A stretch of DNA of 64,000 nucleotides from Rhodoferax ferrireducens (GCF_003347515.1 NZ_QEII01000243.1:1-64000); one strand, 5' to 3'. Counted from the first letter of the stretch, positions 9,348-18,387 are shown. Numbers and translations are program-made. Notes: a model not told the origin generated them from the letters alone.

Positions 9348-9541
9348 AAACGGACTGTCAAAACAAAGTCGCTTCGCTTGGTTCGCTTTGCCAGTCCGTT
9401 TCAGCCCGGCAGCAAACCCCACCATTCAATCGCGCGCTCACACTTGCGACTTACCAGTATTGGCTATCCGCCGTCGTGGCGGCTAGTCGATTGGAGATGC
9501 AAATGAAAAGAATGTGCGTGGTGGCTTCACCTGTCAGTGCC
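9348..9541. other. Candidate origin of transfer (oriT)
   Basis: The non-coding stretch before the mobC-relaxase operon holds a stem-loop whose arms AAACGGACTG (9348-9357) and CAGTCCGTTT (9392-9401) pair exactly, with 4 further pairs after a one-base mismatch. Further on, CTTCACCTGTCAGTGCC (9525-9541) partly resembles the RP4-type nick region CTTCACCTATCCTGCCC. Position next to the relaxase genes fits an oriT. The nick site is not established. The rest of 9038-9605 holds no recognised gene. Confidence 0.35.
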
Positions 9542-9605
9542 ACTGCCGTCATGGCGACGTCCTGGCGCCTCAACGCGGTCAGCCGGTGAATGATTCCGTC
9601 TGATC

Positions 9606-9950
9606 ATGCAACGCTCAACGTTCTTAAAACTTAGGGTTTCGCTTGACGAAGCCGAACGCTTCAATGCGCGTGCAGCAGCCCTGGGTGTCAGCGTGTCTCA
9701 GCTGATCCGTGACACCGCATTGCATGGTGCTGTTTTTGTCACCTTTGAAAAAGCGCAGGCGGGTTACGAATTTCGCAGACTGGGTGCCATGCTCAAACAC
9801 CTGTACCCAGCCAGAGATGGCCGCTGGACGGCTGAAGACCGCAAAAAGTGGTGGGCGTTGATCAATGAGTTGCGTGAACGTGCCGACACGCTCGAATCAA
9901 CCGCATCAGGCGGCAAAGACAAAGCAGTCGGAATGGTCCATGCTGGCTAA
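9606..9950 (+). CDS. MobC-like relaxosome accessory protein
   Basis: A 114-aa protein that begins with a ribbon-helix-helix-like segment (STFLKLRVSLDEAERFNARAAALGVSVSQLIRDTA cut short here) as in MobC/TraJ-type proteins that bind oriT and help the relaxase open the strands. The C-terminal half is helical and basic (WTAEDRKKWW). Its stop overlaps the relaxase start by 11 bp, so the two are translated together. It is the first gene of the + strand mobilization operon. Confidence 0.75.
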   Translation: MQRSTFLKLRVSLDEAERFNARAAALGVSVSQLIRDTALHGAVFVTFEKAQAGYEFRRLGAMLKHLYPARDGRWTAEDRKKWWALINELRERADTLESTASGGKDKAVGMVHAG

Positions 9951-11844
9951 AGTCATTCTGCTGAAAAAGTCCTGGAAGACCGTGGCCAGCGCAGCGAACT
10001 ATGTGGTCGATGACCCGAAGAAGACGCCAGAACAACCTGAACCAGGCGGTTACGAGCCGGAGGATGCCGCCAATTACCTTGCGCGCGAGGGTGTGCTGGA
10101 AGCAGCCTCTTTCAACATGGAGGGACTGAACCCCACTGACCCGGACGACCGTCGCCAAATCATCAAATTGATGGATGGCACGGCGCGGGCCTGGGCCTCA
10201 AGATCAAAGGCTAATCCCAAAACCAATCCTTTTTATCACGTGGTCCTGTCATGGAAGGAGGGCGAGCGGCCCACCGTTGACCAAGCCACAGCCGCCGCCG
10301 CCCGGGCGCTCAAAGAGGTTGGCATGGCCAACAACCAGGCATTTTTTGCGATCCACCGCGATAAAGATCACCACCACCACATTCACATCATTGCCAACCG
10401 TGTTCACCCTGACCATTTAATACTCACCGGGCCACCGCGATATGACTTTTTGGTGCTGGACAAAACCTGTCGAGAAATCGAACTGGAGCAGGGCTGGCAA
10501 CACGACAACGGCCCCCACGTGGTCATCGACGGGCAAATCAAGCGGTTGACGCATGCCCTGCGCCGCCAGCTCGGACTTGAAACCGACAAATCACTTGCGC
10601 CGCATGCTCCCGCTGTGAAGGCAAGGATGAGCGAAGTCAAGGCAGGACTGCCATCACTGGCAGGCTGGCTCAAAAACAGGGTTGCGCCGGAGCTCCTTGC
10701 AACGCAGAACTGGCAAGAGTTCCACGGCGCTTGCGCCGCCAGAGGGCTGAGCGTGGTGAAAGTCAAATCAGGTTTGATTTTCGAGGCCAACATGCTGGAC
10801 AAGGCGACGCAAACCAAAGCATCGGCCGTCCACTATGCGCTCAGTTTGGGCCGCTTGCAAAACCGATTTGGTGCGTACGAGCCGCCAGACATCACTACGG
10901 CACCTGCCACATTGGCCAATGGGCCGAAATTCGGATCCGCCTACAACGACTATGTTGCCCGTATTGCCTGCGGTACTGACCCGGACTCGCAAGAACATCC
11001 CGGGCGTACCGGGCGAGGAGACCAGCGCGATCAAGCCAGACTTGACCGTGCCATCGCACGCACGGCGCTCTTTGAACAATACAAATCAGAAAAATACACG
11101 GCTAAAGATAACCGCAAGGCTGCAAGAATTGACCTGCGGGTGCTTCATCAATCGGAAAAATCAAACCTGCTCAAACAGCTCGCAGTTGCCAAAGCCAGGA
11201 CAGTAGCCACTTTGCAAAACCAATATGGCAGCCAGATTGCCCGGCTATTGTGGGCCGCACAGCGCACGGCAGCAATGGAAGGCATGGCAGATCGGCAAAG
11301 ACAGGAACGTCTGGCACTCACACGTGCCAACGCAATGGAATGGTTGCCATGGCTGGAGCGACAGGCCGCGCTTGGCAACGAGGCGGCCATCGCGGCGCTT
11401 CGCGGGCTGCGCTATCGTGCCCAGCGTGAAAAGAACAGACAAAAGGCGGGCATCGAGGGCGAAGACCTTGGCCCCATCAATCCTTTAGCTGAGCAAGAAA
11501 ACAGCATCAGGGGCACGGCGCGACCGGACTACTTCGACATCCGCACTGCCCAGCTCAGGATCACACCAGAGCACAGCATTGAATACCTTGACACCCGTGG
11601 CAAGGTACGACTGACCGACAGTGGACCGCGAATCGATTTGGCGCAAGAGAACGACGAACTGGCCATGCAGGCTGGGCTGCTGTTGGCCATCCAAAAATTT
11701 GGTGGCGAAGTGTTTGTTACGGGGTCACTTACGTTCCGGGAGTTGGCAGCAAAAGAAGCTTTGATGATGGGTATTCGTGTGAAGAACCCAGAGCTTGCTC
11801 ACATAAGTGTGGATAGGAAGCGCAATATTGAAATGCAATTGTGA
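9940..11844 (+). CDS. MOBP-type relaxase with C-terminal LPD7 domain
   Basis: A 634-aa transfer nuclease that nicks oriT and leads the strand into the recipient. Motif I has Tyr21 (NYVVDDPKK), and the metal-binding motif is HRDKDHHHHIHI at residues 139-150, matching the HxDxxHxHxH pattern of VirD2/MobA relaxases. A basic helical middle part follows. The last ~110 residues (from about 11520) form an LPD7-like domain (SIEYLDTRG ... GLLLAIQKFGGEVFVTG). I chose ATG 9940 because it overlaps mobC and begins the conserved domain; an upstream ATG in frame at 9865 lies inside mobC. Confidence 0.92.
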   Translation: MLAKVILLKKSWKTVASAANYVVDDPKKTPEQPEPGGYEPEDAANYLAREGVLEAASFNMEGLNPTDPDDRRQIIKLMDGTARAWASRSKANPKTNPFYHVVLSWKEGERPTVDQATAAAARALKEVGMANNQAFFAIHRDKDHHHHIHIIANRVHPDHLILTGPPRYDFLVLDKTCREIELEQGWQHDNGPHVVIDGQIKRLTHALRRQLGLETDKSLAPHAPAVKARMSEVKAGLPSLAGWLKNRVAPELLATQNWQEFHGACAARGLSVVKVKSGLIFEANMLDKATQTKASAVHYALSLGRLQNRFGAYEPPDITTAPATLANGPKFGSAYNDYVARIACGTDPDSQEHPGRTGRGDQRDQARLDRAIARTALFEQYKSEKYTAKDNRKAARIDLRVLHQSEKSNLLKQLAVAKARTVATLQNQYGSQIARLLWAAQRTAAMEGMADRQRQERLALTRANAMEWLPWLERQAALGNEAAIAALRGLRYRAQREKNRQKAGIEGEDLGPINPLAEQENSIRGTARPDYFDIRTAQLRITPEHSIEYLDTRGKVRLTDSGPRIDLAQENDELAMQAGLLLAIQKFGGEVFVTGSLTFRELAAKEALMMGIRVKNPELAHISVDRKRNIEMQL

Positions 11845-11982
11845 TATTTTAAATATCCGAAAAAATTTTCAAGAAACTGTTTGATATATATTGGTTGTAA
11901 TCGAATATCGTGTTGTGGTTTGGTGCTCTTTAAAATATAATCATCAGCAGTTTCTTTATATTTTTTGATAAAAATAAATACT

Positions 11983-12279
11983 ATGAATAATGACTTTAAA
12001 ACTGTGGCACGAAACTATATGCATATGACCGCATGCAAATACCGTCAAGTGGTCTTCTACGCCAAGTGGGTAGTTTGTATTGCAGTCACTTTTTTGGTGT
12101 GGGGTGGTGCAGTTTGGTTTGGGTCGCTCGCATGGGATCAAAAGCAAGGGGCCGTCCTGGCTTTGATGGGCTTTGGTGCTTGGCTGGCAGTTTGTAGATT
12201 TGTTTTGCCGGGATTTTGGTATTTATCAAACGAAGTTATCAAACAATTCGTTCAATATATTAATCATCGACTCTTGTAA
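11983..12279 (+). CDS. Small inner-membrane protein, unknown function
   Basis: A 98-aa protein with two hydrophobic segments, WVVCIAVTFLVWGGAVWFG and a second one around GFGAWLAVCRFVLPG, separated by a short charged turn. The N-terminus is polar and probably cytoplasmic. An alternative start lies six codons upstream at 11965. It sits 138 bp after the relaxase in AT-rich DNA and 10 bp before the next small gene. The family is not recognised; location suggests a transfer-related or exclusion-type role, which is a guess. Confidence 0.5.
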   Translation: MNNDFKTVARNYMHMTACKYRQVVFYAKWVVCIAVTFLVWGGAVWFGSLAWDQKQGAVLALMGFGAWLAVCRFVLPGFWYLSNEVIKQFVQYINHRLL

Positions 12280-12289
12280 ATTAAATTCA

Positions 12290-12472
12290 ATGGTTACTTT
12301 GACGGTGGAATTGAGCGAAGAGTTGGTAAATGCGCTTGCCCAGTTTGTCAAACGCGTTGGTTTTTCAGAAATGCGCAGCAACGCCGTGGATGACTTTGAG
12401 GCGTATCTCATCCGAGATGCCATTGACAGAGTGCGCATAGGGTTGGCTAACGCTGGAATTTCTCCGCGATGA
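12290..12472 (+). CDS. Small unknown protein upstream of the amidase
   Basis: A 60-aa acidic protein (MVTLTVELSEELVNALAQFV ...). The VELSEELVNAL start is reminiscent of ribbon-helix-helix or antitoxin-like helices, but no family is recognised. Its stop overlaps the ATG of the amidase gene (ATGA), so the two are likely co-translated. Confidence 0.5.
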   Translation: MVTLTVELSEELVNALAQFVKRVGFSEMRSNAVDDFEAYLIRDAIDRVRIGLANAGISPR

Positions 12473-13047
12473 GGCACACCGGTAGCATGGTGGTGGCCAT
12501 GGCCTTCATGTTGATGGCCATTCCTGTTCAAGCAGAACCAGAGGCCTGGCGAGAGCGTGTGATTGCGGCGGTTCGTCCAGGTTCGGTGGTTGCACGGCGC
12601 GGGTTGGACAATGATCCCATCACACAGGCAGTGCTATTGGGCCAGGGTGGGGGGCGATGGAGCCATGTGGGCATCGCCGTGCAGCTGATACCGGATGGCC
12701 AAATCTACATTGAAAGTGCCATGCCAGGCGCGGGCACAAAGCTCGAAAAGCCAGAGGTTTTTTTCAGTACCGAGCAGGCTTCAGAGGGTGAAGTGTTGCT
12801 GATGCCGGCGGACAAGGTCGATGCTGTTCAAAGCGCTGCCAAATCGCTTTTGGGGCGACCCTTTGACGACCAGTTAACGCTTGATGATGACGGCAAAAAA
12901 CTTTATTGCACAGAGCTTGTGGCCATTGCACTGCGAAGCGCCGGGGTGCTCAAAGATTTGCCAATGCGATCCATTTCATTTTTGCCTCAAAAAGTCATTG
13001 CACCTGACGATCTGGTTGCGGCTGCCCGTGCAACAGTGCTGTGGTAG
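12469..13047 (+). CDS. Secreted permuted papain-like amidase (YiiX/YaeF type)
   Basis: A 192-aa protein with a signal peptide (hydrophobic MVVAMAFMLMAIPVQA, cleavage near residue 22). The catalytic order is circularly permuted: His66 in GGRWSHVGIAV comes before Cys147 in LYCTELV, as in the YiiX/YebB branch of the NlpC/P60-like superfamily, whose members cleave amide bonds in peptidoglycan or lipids. It follows the relaxase and two small genes on the + strand and faces traF. In a conjugative element it might loosen the cell wall for the mating channel; that role is inferred. Confidence 0.8.
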   Translation: MRHTGSMVVAMAFMLMAIPVQAEPEAWRERVIAAVRPGSVVARRGLDNDPITQAVLLGQGGGRWSHVGIAVQLIPDGQIYIESAMPGAGTKLEKPEVFFSTEQASEGEVLLMPADKVDAVQSAAKSLLGRPFDDQLTLDDDGKKLYCTELVAIALRSAGVLKDLPMRSISFLPQKVIAPDDLVAAARATVLW

Positions 13048-13086
13048 CGAGACACGCCTGGCGTTACACGGAGCGCAGCAAGCCGA

Positions 13087-13611
13087 TCACTGTTCGACAA
13101 AACCGGACGAGGATTTGCGTGTCCTGTTGTGGTGGTCGTCCCTTGGAAATTTCACAGGCCCAAAATACCGTGAATCAAAGCTGTTCGGGTGTTCACCAGC
13201 AGCCCAGATCTCTCCTTGTTTGAGGCGAAACGATCCGCGCAGATGGGGAAGGGCGCTTTCCTTGGTGTCCAGGTCCAGCGGTCTTGAATTCGGCACTGGC
13301 TGCCCGTTGATGTCAATACCGGCATCGGTTGCTGTCACGAGATCGCCAGCAACGCCCACCACGCGTTTGATCAAGGGCATGCTGCCATCAGGGCACGAGC
13401 CGTGACCGATTGACGGATGCGGAATCGGCGAGCAAAAGCTGACCAGGCTCCCCTTTTCGCCAAGACCTAATTTGTAGACCAAGTCAGGCATCGATCCAGT
13501 GACATTCAAAACGAGGCCAGATGACTTGGCGACGATGGCAAAAATCGCTGTTGCTGACATCGCAAGTAGCGTCACATAAAGCGGTACGAGGTTCAGTTGT
13601 TTGGCTTGCAT
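13087..13611 (-). CDS. traF: Conjugative signal peptidase TraF (S26 family)
   Basis: A 174-aa S26-family serine peptidase, anchored by one N-terminal membrane segment. The catalytic Ser40 lies in VTGSMP and the general base Lys82 in LIKRVVGVAGD, with the C-terminal FDSRYFGPV box. In RP4, TraF processes and cyclises the TrbC pilin; the trbC gene is 48 kb away in this window. It lies 19 bp after traG. The last ~20 residues (HHNRTRKSSSG) are basic and unlike typical TraF ends, so the 3' end may have been altered. Confidence 0.88.
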   Translation of the reverse strand: MQAKQLNLVPLYVTLLAMSATAIFAIVAKSSGLVLNVTGSMPDLVYKLGLGEKGSLVSFCSPIPHPSIGHGSCPDGSMPLIKRVVGVAGDLVTATDAGIDINGQPVPNSRPLDLDTKESALPHLRGSFRLKQGEIWAAGEHPNSFDSRYFGPVKFPRDDHHNRTRKSSSGFVEQ

Positions 13612-13630
13612 GCTTCAAGAGTTCTGTCTG

Positions 13631-15616
13631 TCAGCTTTGGATGCCTTTTACCCGCGAGTCAATCACTGAATGTCCAATCAGTTTTGCGGCGCCCAGCATC
13701 TGTCTTTGCACCAGTGCTGAGTCCTTGTAATAGATGATTTTCTGGCAGTAAATTGGCGCGTGACCAGCGACAAACACCAGCTCATCGGCCGGTGGAAGGC
13801 GCATGGTTTCATCCGGTGTCAGCAAGGGCCGCTGGCTCAACTGTTCATTCGTGCTGACATTGTTCAGCACCACGCTCAGGCGTGAACCCGAGAAATTTCT
13901 TTGGGTGTGGGCAACCGTGGAGGCACCGCTCATTTTGGAGAGCAGCTCAGCCGTCTCGATTTTGTTGGGCGCGAAGGCAATCCGGATGTGGCAATTCGAC
14001 AGGATGGATTCGTCTCTTGAGTAGGCCTTTGTCAACTGGGACAGGTCTTGTGTGATCAACAAGGCCTTGAGCCCGTAGCCAGCGATAAACGCCAGGGCCT
14101 CCTCAAAAATTTCAAGTTTTCCCAGCGCCGGAAATTCGTCAATCAGCAGCAGCATCTTGTGCGGGAACCGCGACCTGGAAGCGCCGGTTTCGTCAAACTC
14201 CATTTTCTCAGTCAGGCGACGCACCACCTGATTGATGACAAGCCTTAAAAGTGGCTTCAGGCGGTCTTTGTCTGAGGGTGGCACGACCAAGTACAGGCTG
14301 GTCCTGCGCTGCATCAGTGACTCGATCGTGAAGTCCGAGGTACTGGTGTTGGCCGCCACAATCGGATCACGATACAGCGACAGGAACGACAGGGCCGTTG
14401 ACAGCACGCCAGAGGCCTCGTTGGAGGCCTTGTTCAAAAACGACTGGGCAGCTTGCGAGGCGGTTTTCCAGGCGACCAGTTCCACATCGGTGCAGTGACC
14501 CGCGCCGATCCTTTCGTAGCCGATGTCCCGGATGTATTCCATTACCGCCCGGAAGCCCTCGGCAATTTTGGTTTTTTCATCGGCATTGGTGTCTTTATCT
14601 GCAGCCAGTCGCTCAGCCAGCTCGCGCACCGGCCCCCCGTCCGACAAAATGGCTTGCACGGTTGACAAATTGCGCTGTGCATCCACCAGTTCATCGGACA
14701 CCAGCACGAAAATGATGACCCCTGTCATGAGGTCAAAGCCGGTTTTTGCCCAATGGTCCTGCAGGCCTTTTCCGTCGGGGTCAACGATCATGGTTGAGAC
14801 GTTTTGCACGTCCTTCACCAGGTTGTCGTCAAGCCGAATTTCGGACAGCGGATTGAAGCGTGCCGAATCCGTTTCTGATGGCGAAAACCGCAGGCAGCGT
14901 TGCTTCAAGACCCTTTCACGAAAGCCGGAAGTTAGGGCCCAGTTTTCGCCCTTGATGTCATGTACCAGTACTGATTCTGACCAGGACAACAGTGTCGGCA
15001 CCACGATACCAACACCTTTGCCTGAACGCGTCGGAGCGAACACCAGAATGTGTTCCGGACCGCTATGGCGCAGATACACGGTTTTGGCTTTTGCGCCAAA
15101 TGGGTTGAAGCCGGAATTCTTGACGGGAATGTCAACTGCACCCAGCATCACACCGCCAACGTTTGCCAGTGTTGGCAAGATACCGGCCGCTTCGATTTCG
15201 TCTGCCACGGCCCAATGGGCCGAACCGTGCAAGTCATTGCGTTCGTCTTTCAGCTTGCGAGTTCTGCGGAAAACGTAAGCCACGGGGAAAACAATGGCAG
15301 TCATTGCACCAGCAGCCAGCATCACTTGAGCCGTCTTGATGACGGACATGACATCCGGTGATGAGTCTGGCCGGAAGTACCGAAATATCCAGATCAGGAT
15401 GTCCCAAGGCCAATAAATCCGTGTCTGGCCAAGCATCGCGGCGGGCGTTCCAAGTGTCGGGTGAAAACGAAACTGCCAGGCGGTGTATTGCGTAACCAGC
15501 ACGAAGGTCAGCGCGGTGACCAAGCCAAAGATCAGAAAGGCCACCCAAACGAAGCGCGTGATGTCCCCTTGGGTTCGGGGAATGACGTAGAGCTGCTGTC
15601 GCTGCGACCTGGACAT
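13631..15616 (-). CDS. traG: Type IV coupling protein TraG/VirD4
   Basis: A 661-aa membrane ATPase that delivers the relaxase-DNA complex to the secretion channel. Two N-terminal membrane spans (residues about 20-42 and 92-115) precede the ATPase domain, with Walker A APTRSGKGVG near residue 196 and the Walker B-like segment LLLIDEFPALG near 485. Length matches RP4 TraG. It is encoded between ardC and traF in one leftward operon. Confidence 0.95.
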   Translation of the reverse strand: MSRSQRQQLYVIPRTQGDITRFVWVAFLIFGLVTALTFVLVTQYTAWQFRFHPTLGTPAAMLGQTRIYWPWDILIWIFRYFRPDSSPDVMSVIKTAQVMLAAGAMTAIVFPVAYVFRRTRKLKDERNDLHGSAHWAVADEIEAAGILPTLANVGGVMLGAVDIPVKNSGFNPFGAKAKTVYLRHSGPEHILVFAPTRSGKGVGIVVPTLLSWSESVLVHDIKGENWALTSGFRERVLKQRCLRFSPSETDSARFNPLSEIRLDDNLVKDVQNVSTMIVDPDGKGLQDHWAKTGFDLMTGVIIFVLVSDELVDAQRNLSTVQAILSDGGPVRELAERLAADKDTNADEKTKIAEGFRAVMEYIRDIGYERIGAGHCTDVELVAWKTASQAAQSFLNKASNEASGVLSTALSFLSLYRDPIVAANTSTSDFTIESLMQRRTSLYLVVPPSDKDRLKPLLRLVINQVVRRLTEKMEFDETGASRSRFPHKMLLLIDEFPALGKLEIFEEALAFIAGYGLKALLITQDLSQLTKAYSRDESILSNCHIRIAFAPNKIETAELLSKMSGASTVAHTQRNFSGSRLSVVLNNVSTNEQLSQRPLLTPDETMRLPPADELVFVAGHAPIYCQKIIYYKDSALVQRQMLGAAKLIGHSVIDSRVKGIQS

Positions 15617-15632
15617 GCAGGGCCTTCAGTTC

Positions 15633-16787
15633 CTAAATTTCCAGCTCAGTTTCAGCTTTAGCTACTTTTTTCACCCGGGCTTTCGAAGGCTTCAGGACTT
15701 CCTCTTTCACCGGATCGACCTGCACTTCATCCGCCACCAGGCCAACGTCTTTTTCGACCTCAACGACCAGACTTTTCTCAAGCAAATAGTCCACAGCCTT
15801 TGACGCGTCTTTCGCTGCCGCAAAAACGGCGTGTTTGTCACCTTTGAGGGTCTCAAGCCACGAACCGATGTAGGCAGCATGATTTTTATCGTCAAACGGC
15901 ACGCCAGTCTCAGCACTGGCGAAAGCGCTGCACAACTCTGCAACCAATTCTTCACGGGCATACTCGCTCGTACCAAAGCCGTTTGCGAGAGGGCGACTCA
16001 GCCTGTTTTCACCGCCGGTGGCGTGGCCGAGTTCATGCAATAGCGTGCCAGCGTAGGCTTCAGGGCCTTCAAATTGATCAGGATTCGGCATTTGAACGGC
16101 ATCGCGCGCAGGCGAGTAAAAAGCCCGATCACCGCCATGGCCAAGCTTCAGTCCGTCGAGCTTCATACCGCTGGCGATTTTTTCCACAGCAGCGATTTTC
16201 TCCACGGCGGGGCGGTCTTTTGTTGTGGCAATGGGTTCAAGTGACAAGCCGTTGCATTGCTCGACGTTGAAGGCATGGCTGGTTTTTTCGAACAGCAAGC
16301 TCAAGGTTCGCTCTGCTTGCCTCCAACTGTATTTGGTCCCGTCAGACTCCACCACCAATTGGCGGGTGTCCACCTGAAGTCCACTGGCAAGTTTGACGGT
16401 TTGCGCATTTTTTCCCGGTGCTTCAGCCAGCGTCACCCGCGCGCCATTGTGTGTGATGTCCACGTCCCGGCGGCGATGAAAAGGCAACTCGTCCCAGTAT
16501 TCAATGGGCGTTGACTTTTCACCTTTGGTGACGCCGCCGCCCAGGCTGGTTGCCTGCTTATAGGTCAGCCAGCGTGGATCGGCATAGCCTTTGTCCATCC
16601 CCTGCATCATCAGCATGAGCCGGTTACCACCGCTATAAATGCGGCCGGAAACCGCATTGCGGGGCAGGCCGGCAGCGACACCACCTTCATTGGTCCACCC
16701 CTTGCGCCAGGGCATGACGCCCGACTCCAAGGAGGCGACGATGCGTTCCGTGATTTGCTCACGCAGGTCCTTTTTGGCCTCAGTCAT
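15633..16787 (-). CDS. ardC: ArdC-like antirestriction protein with zinc-metallopeptidase domain
   Basis: A 384-aa protein with an N-terminal ssDNA-binding domain (residues ~1-130; MPWRKGW, NRLMLM, TYKQATSLGG) and a C-terminal zincin-like domain with HELGHATG and a downstream REELVAEL. ArdC/TraC-like proteins coat incoming single-stranded DNA and counter restriction in the recipient. ATG 16787 is chosen because it overlaps the upstream 55-aa frame by 8 bp and begins the conserved MTEAKKDLREQI. The Lys/Val/Glu-rich C-terminal tail is probably flexible. It lies upstream of traG. Confidence 0.9.
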   Translation of the reverse strand: MTEAKKDLREQITERIVASLESGVMPWRKGWTNEGGVAAGLPRNAVSGRIYSGGNRLMLMMQGMDKGYADPRWLTYKQATSLGGGVTKGEKSTPIEYWDELPFHRRRDVDITHNGARVTLAEAPGKNAQTVKLASGLQVDTRQLVVESDGTKYSWRQAERTLSLLFEKTSHAFNVEQCNGLSLEPIATTKDRPAVEKIAAVEKIASGMKLDGLKLGHGGDRAFYSPARDAVQMPNPDQFEGPEAYAGTLLHELGHATGGENRLSRPLANGFGTSEYAREELVAELCSAFASAETGVPFDDKNHAAYIGSWLETLKGDKHAVFAAAKDASKAVDYLLEKSLVVEVEKDVGLVADEVQVDPVKEEVLKPSKARVKKVAKAETELEI

Positions 16788-16947
16788 GAGGCACCTCGAC
16801 AAAATCCAAGGCGTCAACGTCATCATGCTCAGGGCTGATGAGATCGATGCCGAGTTTGTCGGCATCGCGAACCGAATGCACTTCAGAGTCGGCCGGGATG
16901 TCCAGTTCGGCCATCGTTTGCGGGGAGAGGGTTGTCAATGCTCGCAT
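16780..16947 (-). CDS. Small acidic protein overlapping ardC
   Basis: A 55-aa frame: MRALTTLSPQTMAELDIPAD, ending in ALDFVEVPHD. It is acidic, with repeated Asp-rich elements, and overlaps the ardC start by 8 bp (ATG inside its last codons), which suggests translational coupling. The start at 16947 is preceded by GGAAAAACC, a weak ribosome site. The family is not recognised. It lies between the LPD7 protein and ardC, where a small regulator or ArdC partner would fit. Confidence 0.55.
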   Translation of the reverse strand: MRALTTLSPQTMAELDIPADSEVHSVRDADKLGIDLISPEHDDVDALDFVEVPHD

Positions 16948-16989
16948 GGTTTTTCCTTAAAAATGCCCTTTCCAGTCGGGCGTTGTGGT

Positions 16990-18366
16990 TCAAAGTTCAA
17001 TACCTTCCTCCAATGTGTGTTGGCGGGCCTTGGGCATTTTTTCTCCGACCTGAAAGGCGTTTTCCTGTTCGAGTGCCTTTTCTTTTATGTCCTCAGCCAC
17101 TTCAGGTGCGGCCTTTTTCCGCTCCTCCAAAAAGGCATCTCGCACGTAGTCACCCGACGTTTTGAAATACTGCGCAATCTTGTTCTTCTGCGCTGGTTCC
17201 AGCGCTTCGCGTTCCCTGATGACGCGGTCATCACGCACCATCACCACATCCGTTCCAAGCTGCGTGAGCTTGCCGTCCGTGTCCAAAATGCCTTTCTCTC
17301 GCAGCAGGTCGACAGAACCAGGTTCAACGCCACCGTTTTGCTGTTCAAGGTCAGCCCTGGCAATTTGGTGAATTGCCTGGTAGCCCAAATCTTTGATACT
17401 GGCGTTGGCCGCAAGCATGCGTTCATCAGACATTGAAATCTTGTCTTTGCCAACCAGATCAATCCCGGCCACAGGATTTTTCGTCAATACATCCGTCGTT
17501 CTTTGATCGGCACGGAGAACGGACTTGCCCACACGCGCAATCGTCAGGTTTATTGCCGGATCACCCGTGATGCCAGCTTCAACACTTGGGATACGCGCGC
17601 GTTCAAGCCCTTGGGCGACCTGTTTACCCCTCATCCAGGCCCTCAATACCTCGGGCTCAGCGTTTTGTAACGGGTAGCCCAATTTGCCAGAGATTTCCGC
17701 TGCACGGACTTTGAACGCGGTATCACCGGTCAGCAGCAGGCCTTTGTCGATGTCAAACTTTTTGGCGGCAATCTTGAGTGCCGCCTCAACGTCGCGATCA
17801 TCGGTTTTACGCACATCCAGGCGGTCACCGACATCACGCACGGCCACCGTCAAGCCGCGCGTGTATTCCATCACCCCGTCCTTGCCTTCACGCGCATGCA
17901 AATCAGCCAGAACAATGTTGGGTGCTGTTTGTTGGGAGATGCCTTCCAGGCCGGAATCCGGTGCCTTTTCTGCTTCCTCAATCAGACTGTCAAAAATGGG
18001 GTCATCGGGTTGTTCAAGCTTTGCATCTTTTAGGAAATCAAGCCAGCTTTCCGGTTTGGCCAACGTGCCATCCAGTTCGCGAGCGGCCTTGTCTTTTTGG
18101 GCGTAATAGCCCTCAGTGAGTTTGGCAAGCTCAATGGCCACCGACGCGGAAATCGATTGCTCAGAGGCACCCAGCCCCTTCAGTCTGGTTTGCAGATCGC
18201 CACGGGTTGCTTCAATACCGGACTGCAATTGCAGCCATTTTTCGCGGTATTCCTGTTCGTGCTGATCAATCCCGCCATTACGAATTTCTCGCTCGGGTGC
18301 CGTTTTGGCTTCATACGCATCCAGCAGGGCCATTCGCTTTTGTTGCTCATCAGTCAAGTTTTCCAT
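16990..18366 (-). CDS. Stand-alone LPD7-domain protein of the transfer region
   Basis: A 458-aa soluble protein, strongly charged and mostly helical. Around residues 190-245 is a segment (AALKIAAKKFDIDKGLLLTGD ... KVRAAEISGKLGYPL, cut here) matching LPD7, a large-polyvalent-protein domain found at relaxase and primase C-termini. The relaxase at 9940 also ends in one. No catalytic motif was seen elsewhere; the C-terminal part has another repeat-like region with LREKGIL and LTQLGTDVV. It starts 21 bp after the secreted protein in the same operon. It may assist transfer or DNA establishment; this is inference. Confidence 0.7.
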   Translation of the reverse strand: MENLTDEQQKRMALLDAYEAKTAPEREIRNGGIDQHEQEYREKWLQLQSGIEATRGDLQTRLKGLGASEQSISASVAIELAKLTEGYYAQKDKAARELDGTLAKPESWLDFLKDAKLEQPDDPIFDSLIEEAEKAPDSGLEGISQQTAPNIVLADLHAREGKDGVMEYTRGLTVAVRDVGDRLDVRKTDDRDVEAALKIAAKKFDIDKGLLLTGDTAFKVRAAEISGKLGYPLQNAEPEVLRAWMRGKQVAQGLERARIPSVEAGITGDPAINLTIARVGKSVLRADQRTTDVLTKNPVAGIDLVGKDKISMSDERMLAANASIKDLGYQAIHQIARADLEQQNGGVEPGSVDLLREKGILDTDGKLTQLGTDVVMVRDDRVIREREALEPAQKNKIAQYFKTSGDYVRDAFLEERKKAAPEVAEDIKEKALEQENAFQVGEKMPKARQHTLEEGIEL

Positions 18367-18387
18367 AGGGGCCTTTCAGGTGGAAAC

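Noticed and set aside
9134..9506. Short + strand frames between the phage scraps and mobC
   Set aside because: No ribosome sites or protein-like composition; the region is better explained as non-coding oriT-type DNA.
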